Shown here: piece by piece, positions 1-5,999 of the stretch
How the letters are laid out: every line of letters starts with the position of its first letter
Numbering within the stretch: position 1 is the first letter of the stretch
Source: Polynucleobacter meluiroseus
GTDB lineage: Bacteria > Pseudomonadota > Gammaproteobacteria > Burkholderiales > Burkholderiaceae
Length of the DNA: 6,114 nucleotides
Direction: 5' to 3'
Assembly (NCBI GenBank): GCA_943329505.2
Contig: CALQED020000084.1
Location: 1-6,114 of the forward strand
Position numbers and translations under genes: made by a program
The notes under the pieces: model-generated
The model's database searches: none
Seen by the model: the letters and a program-made list of their open reading frames with translations, nothing else
What the model was told of the DNA's origin: nothing

Positions 1-422
1 AGTCTAAGGCTTTTGAGTTGGGTGGCGGAACATACGAAGCGCCTGGACAATTAGTGGGAGATTTTTTAGAGGGTAAAGCCTCAACAGAATTTGGCAGTGT
101 GATGCCCTCATATAAGCCCGGTGTCCACTTAACTGATCTAGCAGATGCTTTGCCGCCATATGCAATTGAAGCAATTCGTGAAGCGCTACCGGCATTTGAG
201 AAGCAAATTAAAGGTTTCTCTATGAAAGATGCTGTTCTGACTGGTGTCGAGACCAGAACTTCCTCACCATTACGCATTACTAGAGGAGCTAACTTTCAAA
301 GTTTAAATATCAAAGGTCTCTATCCTGCTGGTGAAGGTGCAGGTTATGCTGGCGGCATCTTGTCAGCGGGGGTTGATGGTATTAAAGTCGCAGAAGCAGT
401 AGCCCTCGACTATCTTGCTTAG
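1..422 (+). CDS. FAD-dependent dehydrogenase, COG2509 type (5'-truncated)
   Basis: This is the C-terminal 139 codons of a gene that starts left of the window. The frame is open from base 3 to the TAG at 420-422. An internal TTG at 18 should not be taken as the start, because the frame stays open through the window edge and the encoded protein lacks any nucleotide-binding N-terminus. Visible landmarks are the VETRTSSPLRI segment (about bases 246-284) and the glycine-rich GLYPAGEGAGYAGGI segment (about 315-359), followed by SAGVDGIKVAEA. This closing motif is typical of the uncharacterised FAD-dependent dehydrogenases of COG2509, where it contacts the FAD. The family is a predicted cytosolic flavoprotein oxidoreductase of unknown substrate. 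The amino-terminal Rossmann GxGxxG motif lies outside the window and cannot be checked. No convincing terminator follows the stop codon. Confidence 0.8.
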   Translation, partial: SKAFELGGGTYEAPGQLVGDFLEGKASTEFGSVMPSYKPGVHLTDLADALPPYAIEAIREALPAFEKQIKGFSMKDAVLTGVETRTSSPLRITRGANFQSLNIKGLYPAGEGAGYAGGILSAGVDGIKVAEAVALDYLA

Positions 423-462
423 TCATTAAGATATTGATGATGAAGATGCGAATCAATACCTT

Positions 463-476
463 TTGATCTAGATCAA
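463..476. promoter_or_regulatory. FNR/Anr box, distal (perfect palindrome)
   Basis: TTGATCTAGATCAA matches the FNR consensus TTGAT-N4-ATCAA at all ten defined positions and is self-complementary over its whole 14 bases. Its centre (469.5) lies 72 bases upstream of a second perfect box and at -113.5 relative to the start site proposed for ompW. FNR is the oxygen-sensing Fe-S regulator of the Crp/Fnr family. A site this far upstream could help activation or damp it; the sequence does not say which. Confidence 0.7.
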
Positions 477-534
477 CTAGGCATCAACACATTGTTGCTT
501 TTTCGCGAATAAAAAAATGACAGCATCTGTTCAT

Positions 535-548
535 TTGATTTACATCAA
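535..548. promoter_or_regulatory. FNR/Anr box, proximal (class II position)
   Basis: TTGATTTACATCAA is a full match to TTGAT-N4-ATCAA. The symmetry extends to 18 bases (533-550, ATTTGATTTACATCAAAT). The centre is at 541.5. If the -10 element is CAAAAT at 571-576, transcription starts at 583 and this box sits at exactly -41.5, the standard place for a class II FNR activator, where it takes over the job of the -35 element. This supports anaerobic or microaerobic activation of the downstream ompW gene. In E. coli, ompW is also reported to respond to oxygen through FNR. Confidence 0.75.
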
Positions 549-570
549 ATTGAACTAGCCCGATTGATTT

Positions 571-583
571 CAAAATGAGCTTA
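571..583 (+). promoter_or_regulatory. Predicted FNR-dependent promoter of ompW (-10 and start site)
   Basis: CAAAAT at 571-576 matches TATAAT at four of six positions, including the key A at position 2 and the final T. No good -35 hexamer is present; the proximal FNR box occupies that region, as expected for an activator-dependent promoter. The inferred start is the A at 583, giving a 30-base leader. The assignment rests on spacing to the FNR box and not on the strength of the hexamer itself. Confidence 0.5.
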
Positions 584-612
584 TTGAAATTGATATCAAA
601 AGGGGTATTACC

Positions 613-1242
613 ATGCGTCTCAAATCACTAGTAGCAGCAATGGCTGCAGTAGCTTCCTTAGCTCCAATTGCCTCACAGGCTCAGTCGGCAGATGAGAATC
701 CTTGGATGGTTCGTATTCGTGCTGTTGATTTGCTCTGGAATAATGGTCAGTCTGGTATTGCTCAGTCTGAAAACTTAAAAGCAAAGAATCAAATCATTCC
801 TGAGTTTGATGTTTCTTATTTCTTCACTAAAAATATTGCTGCCGAATTAGTTTTAACCTATCCACAACAAGTGACTATTAATAATTCCTCAGGTCAGGCT
901 GGAAAAATTAGCGCTCTACCTCCGTCGCTATTGCTCCAGTACCACTTTACAGATTTGGGTGCCTTCAAGCCTTATGTTGGGGCTGGTGTGAATTACACAA
1001 TCTTTGGGAATCGTCAAAATTTCCCTGCATACGGAAATGCTGTTCAAGTAGAGCCCTCAAGCTTTGGTGCAGTTGGACAGATCGGCGCGGATTATATGTT
1101 TGATAAAAATTGGGGTCTAAATATTGATTTGAAATACGCAACAATGGCAACCAATGTGCAGTATGTTGCTGGCGGAGCTAATGCTGGGAAGCTCACTTTA
1201 AATCCTTGGATGCCTGCTGTTGGTGTGACTTACAAGTTCTAA
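613..1242 (+). CDS. ompW: OmpW-family outer membrane protein
   Basis: The 209-residue product is close to the usual OmpW length (about 212 in E. coli). It opens with a basic, hydrophobic signal peptide, likely cut after A23 (SQA|QSADE). The mature chain begins with NPWMVRIRAV, the family's first beta strand. Later parts alternate polar and hydrophobic residues in strand-like blocks (FDVSYFFTKNIAAEL, PSLLLQYHFTD, FKPYVGAGVNYTIF, GQIGADYMFDKNWGLNIDLKYA). The chain ends in VTYKF; the terminal Phe is the usual outer-membrane assembly signal. OmpW proteins form an 8-stranded barrel with a hydrophobic channel that may pass small nonpolar compounds. The start is supported by AGGGG at 601-605, seven bases before the ATG, and by the signal peptide. 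It appears to be a single-gene unit, with FNR boxes upstream and a terminator downstream. The transported substrate cannot be read from the sequence. Confidence 0.9.
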   Translation: MRLKSLVAAMAAVASLAPIASQAQSADENPWMVRIRAVDLLWNNGQSGIAQSENLKAKNQIIPEFDVSYFFTKNIAAELVLTYPQQVTINNSSGQAGKISALPPSLLLQYHFTDLGAFKPYVGAGVNYTIFGNRQNFPAYGNAVQVEPSSFGAVGQIGADYMFDKNWGLNIDLKYATMATNVQYVAGGANAGKLTLNPWMPAVGVTYKF

Positions 1243-1265
1243 GAATTCAGTTCTTCGTTCTTGCG

Positions 1266-1292
1266 ATAGAGCCCCTCAGGGGCTCTATTTTT
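1266..1292 (+). terminator. Intrinsic terminator of ompW
   Basis: A perfect 10-bp stem (ATAGAGCCCC at 1266-1275 paired with GGGGCTCTAT at 1279-1288) closes a TCA loop and runs into five Ts (1288-1292). It begins 24 bases after the ompW stop. On the opposite strand the same hairpin is followed by CGCAAG and not by a T run, so it should work well only for rightward transcription. Confidence 0.92.
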
Positions 1293-1302
1293 GAGTATTG
1301 TT

Positions 1303-1902
1303 TTATGGTTTTACCAAGTCGTCAATCATCTTTTCAAAACTTAGCTCATCAAAGTGAAGATTATTAAAACGTCGAATTGATAAATGCTCTGGGGGGCTAA
1401 TTCTTCGTTTGGCATATTGCTCCCAATGTGCCAACTTCCAAGCATCTCTTGGATCAGCACGTTTTTGTATACGTACTTTTGCCTCATTCGGGTCGAGATC
1501 AATCCAAGCTATCGAGATGCATGTTTGTGGAGGCATGCCTAATGCTTCTGGATTAAACATCTGGCCGCTCTGAATCTCTTTTGAGAAGGGACCCACTAAA
1601 ATGACGTTAACACCCAGTAATAAATTTTCTTTGACGATGTCTAGTAAACCTTGGTATTCCCAATCGCGAAGATTCTCTAGGTAATAGGGACTATCGCGAT
1701 CATCAGGATTCTGGGTGGTCAGCTCCATGATATGGGAGCTATAGGCGCCATAGACCGTATCTTTATCCAGAAAGAAAAAATCCTCACCAGTCTTTTCAAT
1801 AATTAGTGGCAAGGCCCTCTTGGCTAAGGTAGATTTGCCTGTCCCAGCATGTCCTGCAAAGAGGATCAGGCGGGGTGCAGAAGGGTTCAGTTTGAAGATC
1901 AT
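1303..1902 (-). CDS. Small P-loop kinase-like ATPase (AAA_33/zeta-toxin-like fold), substrate unknown
   Basis: The 199-residue soluble protein has a clear Walker A motif, GHAGTGKST (residues 17-25), directly after a first beta strand (RLILFAG). FLDKDTVYG (45-53) places an acidic DKD at the end of the second strand, where small-molecule kinases of this fold often hold their catalytic or substrate-binding Asp. NVILVGPFSKEI (99-110) is the Walker B-like strand, and RIQKRADPRDAWKLAHWEQY (144-163) resembles the Arg-rich lid. This layout fits the AAA_33 group, which includes zeta toxin, gluconate kinase-like and polynucleotide kinase-like proteins. No antitoxin-like partner adjoins it, so a toxin role is not supported. 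The start is fixed: an in-frame TAG lies nine bases upstream of the ATG and the P-loop is near the N-terminus. No good Shine-Dalgarno is seen. It converges on ompW and diverges from uup. Confidence 0.7.
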   Translation of the reverse strand: MIFKLNPSAPRLILFAGHAGTGKSTLAKRALPLIIEKTGEDFFFLDKDTVYGAYSSHIMELTTQNPDDRDSPYYLENLRDWEYQGLLDIVKENLLLGVNVILVGPFSKEIQSGQMFNPEALGMPPQTCISIAWIDLDPNEAKVRIQKRADPRDAWKLAHWEQYAKRRISPPEHLSIRRFNNLHFDELSFEKMIDDLVKP

Positions 1903-1969
1903 TTGTAGCTAGTCTCGCAGAAATTTGGGGAAATATCTCCTGTTTAGCTGAAATGACGATAATGACGTC
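1903..1969. promoter_or_regulatory. Divergent intergenic region between the kinase-like gene and uup
   Basis: These 67 bases must hold the starts of both divergent transcripts. Rightward, GATAAT at 1958-1963 matches five of six bases of the -10 consensus and would start transcription at 1970, the A of the uup ATG; no good -35 is visible. Leftward, TCGTCA (1954-1959) and GATATT (1932-1937), read on the minus strand with a 16-base spacer, make a weak four-of-six plus four-of-six promoter candidate giving a leader of about 23 bases. The two candidates overlap, so they could compete. Both are hand-picked and tentative. Confidence 0.35.
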
Positions 1970-3886
1970 ATGGCTTTAATCGTACTTACTGATGCAAAAC
2001 TGGCTTTTGGCCACGTTGACCTCCTCGCAAATACTGCTTTTTCACTGGAATCTGGTGAGCGTGTTGGCTTAATTGGCCGCAATGGCACTGGCAAATCTTC
2101 GTTGTTAAAGATTTTGGCTGGTATTGAAAAAATGGATGATGGGCTCCTGCAATACCAGCAAGGCCTGCGGATTGCTTATGTTCCCCAAGAACCTATTTTT
2201 GAAGCCGAGGAAACAGTATTTGAGGCAGTGTCAAAAGGGGTGGCAGAGGCTAAAGCCTTGCGTGAAGAATATGAAGCCCTGAGTGTGGGCGATTGGGATG
2301 ATGACGCTCATCATCGCTTAGATGCAGTGCAATCAAAGCTTGAGGCTTTAAGTGGTTGGAACTGGGAGCAACGTGTTCACGAAACTTTGGACCGATTGCA
2401 TTTAGATGCCGAAATAAAAATCAGCACACTTTCTGGGGGCACTAAAAAGCGTGTGGCCTTGGCGCGTGCTTTAGTTGAAGTACCTGACGTGCTGTTATTG
2501 GATGAGCCAACGAACCACTTAGATTTAGATTCCATTGCGTGGTTAGAAGAGCTTCTCAAGGAGTATCCAGGGTCTGTAATTCTAGTTACCCACGATCGTG
2601 CCTTCTTGGATAACGTATGCACCCAAATTGTGGAACTCGATCGCGGTATTTTGCGAAGCTACCCCGGTAACTTCACGCAATATGAGGTTCTCAAGGATCA
2701 AGAGCTCAATGCAGAATCTTTAGCTAATGCAAGAGCAGATAAATTGCTGGCCCAAGAAGAGGTCTGGATTCGTAAGGGAGTTGAGGCGCGTCGTACTCGA
2801 AGTGTTGCCCGTATTGCCCGCCTAGAAAAGCTAAGGGCCAGTCGTGTAGAGCGCAGAGATGCCATGGGTCAGGTCAAGTTGGCCGTTTCCGCGGGAGATC
2901 GCAGCGGTAAGATTGTTGCGGAACTGGAAAACGTGAGTAAGTCTTACGGCAGGCCCATTGTCACAGATTTCACAGCAACAATATTGCGCGGTGACAAGGT
3001 CGGATTGCTTGGGCCCAATGGTGCAGGTAAAACTACTTTACTCAAACTCATTCTGGGTACGATTGCACCAGATTCTGGCACTGCCACTATGGGCACTCGG
3101 ATTGAAATTGCTTATTTTGATCAGATGCGCGAAGGCCTTGATCTCAATGCATCTCTTGAGGATTACATTAGTCCAGGTAGCGAGTGGATCGAAATTAATG
3201 GCAATAAAAAACACGTTAAGAGTTACTTAAGTGATTTCTTATTTGCACCCGAGAGAACCAATTCGCCAGTAAGTACTTTGTCTGGAGGTGAGCGGAATCG
3301 CCTTTTGCTGGCGCGTTTATTTGCACGTCCTGCAAATGTTTTGGTATTAGATGAACCAACCAATGACTTAGATATCGATACGCTCGATTTATTGGAGCAG
3401 TTATTGCAGGACTATAAAGGGACTGTTTTCTTAGTCAGCCATGATCGTTATTTCTTGGATAACGTAGTCACCAGCATTATTGCGAACGAGGGCGAAGGCT
3501 TCTGGCGTGAGTATGAGGGCGGGTATGAAGATTGGAAGATTCAAAAGGCTCGCTCAGATAAAATCCGTGCCGCCAATGCCAATCAAAAACCGGTTACTAA
3601 GCTTGAGGCAAAAACTGAGCCGGTTGCAGAAGTAAAGCCAGTGACGAAGGGTGGAGTACAAAAGCTCAATGGCAAAGAGCGTCAAGAGCTTGAAGCCCTA
3701 CCTTTAAAAATCGAAACACTAGAAATTGAGCAGACAGATATTGGTATTGCGATGAGCAATCCCGAGCTCTATAAAAATGAGCCTGAATTGGCTGCTAGCA
3801 TGCAGGCACGCTTAAGTGAGATTACTGAGCAGTTGGAGCAATGCTTGCAACGCTGGGAACAGCTCTTAAGCCGCTCCGAATCCTAA
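1970..3886 (+). CDS. uup: ABC-F family ATPase, Uup type
   Basis: The 638-residue soluble protein has two tandem ABC ATPase domains and no membrane segments, the hallmark of ABC-F. Domain 1 shows Walker A GRNGTGKSS (36-44), signature LSGG (154-157), Walker B LLLDEPTNHLD (175-185, catalytic E179) and switch H208. Domain 2 shows GPNGAGKTT (348-356), LSGG (437-440), VLVLDEPTNDLD (457-468, E462) and H491. All catalytic residues are intact. The basic helical linker (about 240-310, with EARRTRSVARIARLEKLRA) is the ABC-F ribosome-facing arm. A Lys/Pro/Val-rich hinge with KPVTK twice (540-544, 556-560) leads to a C-terminal coiled coil (about 565-636), as in Uup, where it binds nucleic acid. Length agrees with E. 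coli Uup (about 635). Uup is linked to ribosome function and to suppression of transposon excision. Only ATG 1970 is a plausible start: an in-frame TGA lies at 1949-1951 with no start codon between. There is no Shine-Dalgarno sequence. Confidence 0.9.
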   Translation: MALIVLTDAKLAFGHVDLLANTAFSLESGERVGLIGRNGTGKSSLLKILAGIEKMDDGLLQYQQGLRIAYVPQEPIFEAEETVFEAVSKGVAEAKALREEYEALSVGDWDDDAHHRLDAVQSKLEALSGWNWEQRVHETLDRLHLDAEIKISTLSGGTKKRVALARALVEVPDVLLLDEPTNHLDLDSIAWLEELLKEYPGSVILVTHDRAFLDNVCTQIVELDRGILRSYPGNFTQYEVLKDQELNAESLANARADKLLAQEEVWIRKGVEARRTRSVARIARLEKLRASRVERRDAMGQVKLAVSAGDRSGKIVAELENVSKSYGRPIVTDFTATILRGDKVGLLGPNGAGKTTLLKLILGTIAPDSGTATMGTRIEIAYFDQMREGLDLNASLEDYISPGSEWIEINGNKKHVKSYLSDFLFAPERTNSPVSTLSGGERNRLLLARLFARPANVLVLDEPTNDLDIDTLDLLEQLLQDYKGTVFLVSHDRYFLDNVVTSIIANEGEGFWREYEGGYEDWKIQKARSDKIRAANANQKPVTKLEAKTEPVAEVKPVTKGGVQKLNGKERQELEALPLKIETLEIEQTDIGIAMSNPELYKNEPELAASMQARLSEITEQLEQCLQRWEQLLSRSES

Positions 3887-3984
3887 TCCACGGCTATTTA
3901 AGCAGCATTTGAAATTCTTAGAGAATAGATAAAACAAGGCAAAATAGCCTGATCCGGATGAAATCAATCCATAAGTAGCGTTCA

Positions 3985-3990
3985 TAAGGG
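3985..3990 (+). promoter_or_regulatory. Ribosome binding site that decides the yqaA start
   Basis: TAAGGG is the only Shine-Dalgarno-like sequence near the gene. It ends two bases before the first in-frame ATG (3993), too close to use, and eleven before the second (4002). Because TAAGG pairs with the far end of the anti-Shine-Dalgarno, the longer gap is acceptable, so 4002 is preferred. Confidence 0.5.
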
Positions 3991-4001
3991 ACATGCGTTT
4001 C

Positions 4002-4505
4002 ATGGAACACGCACTAGCACATTTTTTTGCATGGTTTGGTATGCCCTCGATTGGGTTGCCGGCGGTATTTATTAGCGCTTTTGTTTCAGCCACTCTCCTG
4101 CCAGTAGGCTCCGAGCCTATTCTCTTTGGTTATATCACCCTAAATCCCCATTTATATTGGGTGGCGATTATGGTCGCTACGGTTGGAAATACTTTAGGGG
4201 GCATGTTCGATTGGTGGCTTGGCCTACTTGCCCGTCGCGGGATTAAATCAATTGCTGGACCAACCGATAGTCGCGTCAAAAGTTGGCTTGCAAATCATGG
4301 TCCAAAGATGCTACTGCTTTCTTGGCTGCCTGGTTTTGGTGATCCCTTGTGTCTTGCAGCAGGTTGGTTGAAATTGCCTTGGAGGTCTTGCCTGATTTAT
4401 ATGTTTTTTGGCAAGCTCTTGCGTTATTTAACCTTGACTTGGTTATTAACTTTGGTGCCAGAGAGTTTTTGGCACCAATTAGGGCATTGGTTGCATATCC
4501 TTTAA
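4002..4505 (+). CDS. yqaA: YqaA-family inner membrane protein (DedA/VTT-like)
   Basis: This is a 167-residue hydrophobic protein (170 if ATG 3993 is used). The segment FISAFVSATLLPVGSEPILFGYI (23-45) is the family's re-entrant/first membrane region, with the SATLLPxxSE pattern also found in E. coli YqaA. VATVGNTLGGMFDWWLG (58-74) follows with the conserved GNxLGG. A short polar stretch (78-101) separates these from LLLSWLPGFGDPLCLAAGWLKLPW (104-127) and GKLLRYLTLTWLL (137-149), matching YqaA's SWMP..GD.LCL.AGW and GK.LRY. These proteins are distant relatives of the DedA/VTT superfamily, some members of which move or scramble lipids across the membrane; the role of YqaA itself is unknown. The gene lies 115 bases after uup on the same strand, with no clear terminator between, so co-transcription is possible. 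It converges on livF with a 20-base gap. Confidence 0.85.
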   Translation: MEHALAHFFAWFGMPSIGLPAVFISAFVSATLLPVGSEPILFGYITLNPHLYWVAIMVATVGNTLGGMFDWWLGLLARRGIKSIAGPTDSRVKSWLANHGPKMLLLSWLPGFGDPLCLAAGWLKLPWRSCLIYMFFGKLLRYLTLTWLLTLVPESFWHQLGHWLHIL

Positions 4506-4525
4506 AGATGCTCGTCTAGAGCGAT

Positions 4526-5230
4526 TTATACAGCGCAATATTTGTGCTGAATCTCATCGTTATTGAGTAGGTTTTCTGCAGTGTCTTGAAACACAATCTT
4601 ACCTTGATCCAAAATGTAAGCACGGTCAGAAATTTTGAGGGCCTGCTGGACGTTTTGCTCTACCAAAAGAATTGTTACTCCTTGCTGTTTGAGTTTTGCA
4701 AAGAGCGCAAACATTTCCTCTACCAGGACAGGCATGATACCTTCGGATGGTTCATCGAGCAGAATGACTTTGGGCTTAGCAATCATGGCGCGGGCGATGG
4801 CGAGCATTTGCTGTTCTCCTCCTGACATGGATGTGCCATCCTGCTGGAGACGTTCTTTCAGTCTTGGAAAGGTTTCAGCAATCTCATCCACCAAAGCACT
4901 CATATCGCCGCGATTCTTTTGGGCAATCACACCCAGCTCTAAATTTTCTTTAACAGTAAGGCCAGGAACAATGCGACGGTCTTCTGGTACATAGGCAAGA
5001 CCGAGATGAAAGCGCTCGTGCGCTGGGAGGTCTAAGAAGGATTTGCCATCAATGAAAGCATTGCCTTGGCGTTTCGTGATTAAGCCCATGAGCGAGCGCA
5101 GGGTAGTGGTCTTGCCGGCACCATTACGGCCCATCAACGTCACGATTTCTCCTTTATTTACTTCTAGGGAGACGCCCTGTAAGACGTGACTGCGGTCATA
5201 CCAAGCGTTTAAGTTTTCAATATGTAGCAT
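4526..5230 (-). CDS. livF: Branched-chain amino acid ABC transporter ATP-binding protein LivF
   Basis: The 234-residue ATPase subunit has Walker A GRNGAGKTT (34-42), the LivF-type Q-loop region LAYVPEDRRI (78-87) with Glu in place of Gln, the signature MSGGEQQ (135-141), and Walker B VILLDEPSEG (155-164, catalytic E160). The switch position reads VEQN (190-193), with Gln where most ABC ATPases have His, as is usual in LivF. The chain lacks membrane segments and would sit on the cytoplasmic face with LivG, powering LivH/LivM uptake of branched-chain amino acids or related compounds. The DEPSEGI D-loop resembles UrtE of urea transporters, but the VPEDRRI and LTVKENLELG stretches favour LivF. 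GAAGG, six bases before the ATG, is a good ribosome binding site within the 13-base gap after livG. It is the last gene of the operon here. The exact substrate of the transporter is not determined. Confidence 0.88.
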   Translation of the reverse strand: MLHIENLNAWYDRSHVLQGVSLEVNKGEIVTLMGRNGAGKTTTLRSLMGLITKRQGNAFIDGKSFLDLPAHERFHLGLAYVPEDRRIVPGLTVKENLELGVIAQKNRGDMSALVDEIAETFPRLKERLQQDGTSMSGGEQQMLAIARAMIAKPKVILLDEPSEGIMPVLVEEMFALFAKLKQQGVTILLVEQNVQQALKISDRAYILDQGKIVFQDTAENLLNNDEIQHKYCAV

Positions 5231-5243
5231 CAGAAGCCTTCAA

Positions 5244-5999
5244 TTAACCTTGACCGAGGTACACACGACGCACTTCAGCATTATTTTGGATTTCTTCGGG
5301 AGTTCCCTCGGCTAAAAATTCGCCATGGTGAAGTACGATGATGCGCTTACATAAACCCATAATCAGTTTCATCTTGTGTTCTACCAAAATGACGGTTCGC
5401 TCATTTGCTAGGGTGCGAATCAGATCCATCATGACCAAGGTTTCCTCTGGAGACATCCCTGCGGTAGGCTCATCCAATAGGAGGAGACTGGGGTTGCAGG
5501 CTAATGCCATTGCTATTTCTAGAGCACGTTGTTGGCCATGAGCCAGATCACCGGTTTTCTTATTGCGCAGATGTTCTAAATTGACACGCTGCAAAAGTTG
5601 ATCAGCAATTTCGATGGGGCCCGGATAACTTTGAGCATTGCGCAGAAAGTTATAGCGGGCAGTCTCCATCTGCGCAGCTACCCGAACATTTTCATGAACA
5701 GTAAGTTGTTTAAAGACATTAGTGATCTGGAAGCTCTTTGAAATACCAATGCGGGCAAATTCATGTTGCTGCATCCCGGTAATATCTTTTCCATTGAAAA
5801 GGATTTCTCCACTAGAGGGTGGGAAGGCACCACTTAAGACGTTAAAGAAAGTGCTCTTACCTGCGCCATTGGGACCAATAATGGCGGTTAATGTTCCTGG
5901 CATAAAGCTGGTAGAAACATTTTGGAGTGCTTTAAATTTCCCAAAGCTCTTACCAACATTACGTGCTTCAAGAATAGGAGTCTTAGTTACGCTATTCAT
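5244..5999 (-). CDS. livG: Branched-chain amino acid ABC transporter ATP-binding protein LivG
   Basis: The 251-residue ATPase subunit shows Walker A GPNGAGKST (42-50), Q-loop SKSFQITNVF (88-97, Q91), the degenerate signature LAHGQQR (152-158) usual for LivG, Walker B LLLLDEPTAGMSP (172-184, catalytic E177), and VEHKM with switch H208. The length fits the family (about 255). LivG pairs with LivF to form the two-ATPase engine of the HAAT-type importer. The ATG shares one base with the livM stop (TAATG), so the two are almost certainly translationally coupled; AGGA nine bases upstream, inside livM, also supports initiation here. LivG supplies the standard His switch that LivF lacks, consistent with an asymmetric ATPase pair. 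The substrate could be leucine/isoleucine/valine or another amide-type compound; the missing binding protein gene would help decide. Confidence 0.9.
   Translation of the reverse strand: MNSVTKTPILEARNVGKSFGKFKALQNVSTSFMPGTLTAIIGPNGAGKSTFFNVLSGAFPPSSGEILFNGKDITGMQQHEFARIGISKSFQITNVFKQLTVHENVRVAAQMETARYNFLRNAQSYPGPIEIADQLLQRVNLEHLRNKKTGDLAHGQQRALEIAMALACNPSLLLLDEPTAGMSPEETLVMMDLIRTLANERTVILVEHKMKLIMGLCKRIIVLHHGEFLAEGTPEEIQNNAEVRRVYLGQG

Noticed and set aside
18..422. A complete 134-residue gene starting at TTG 18
   Set aside because: The frame is open to the window edge at base 3 and the protein is clearly only the C-terminal end of a larger FAD-dependent dehydrogenase.
432..464. TATTGAT/ATCAATA inverted repeat followed by TTTT as a terminator of the upstream gene
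   Set aside because: The 7-bp stem is almost all A-T with a 13-base loop; it is too weak, and the arms are better explained as FNR half-sites.
517..558. Small open frame of 13 codons (MTASVHLIYIKLN)
   Set aside because: It has no ribosome binding site, lies upstream of the predicted ompW transcript and overlaps the proximal FNR box.
965..1150. Antisense open frame within ompW
   Set aside because: It is a shadow frame of a well-supported beta-barrel gene and shows no recognisable domain or start signal.
1303..1902. Zeta-type toxin of a toxin-antitoxin pair
   Set aside because: The fold may be related, but there is no small antitoxin gene next to it; both neighbours are unrelated single genes.
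1963..1970. TGACGTCA palindrome as an operator at the uup start
   Set aside because: An 8-base palindrome can easily arise by chance, and I know of no bacterial regulator that would make it meaningful here.
3938..3951. AGGC/GCCT hairpin after uup as a terminator
   Set aside because: The stem is only four base pairs and no T run follows.
4526..5999. Assignment of the two ATPases to a urea transporter (UrtD/UrtE)
   Set aside because: The DEPSEGI motif is UrtE-like, but the Q-loop VPEDRRI and the LivG-type partner fit LivF/LivG better, and no urea-related gene is nearby.
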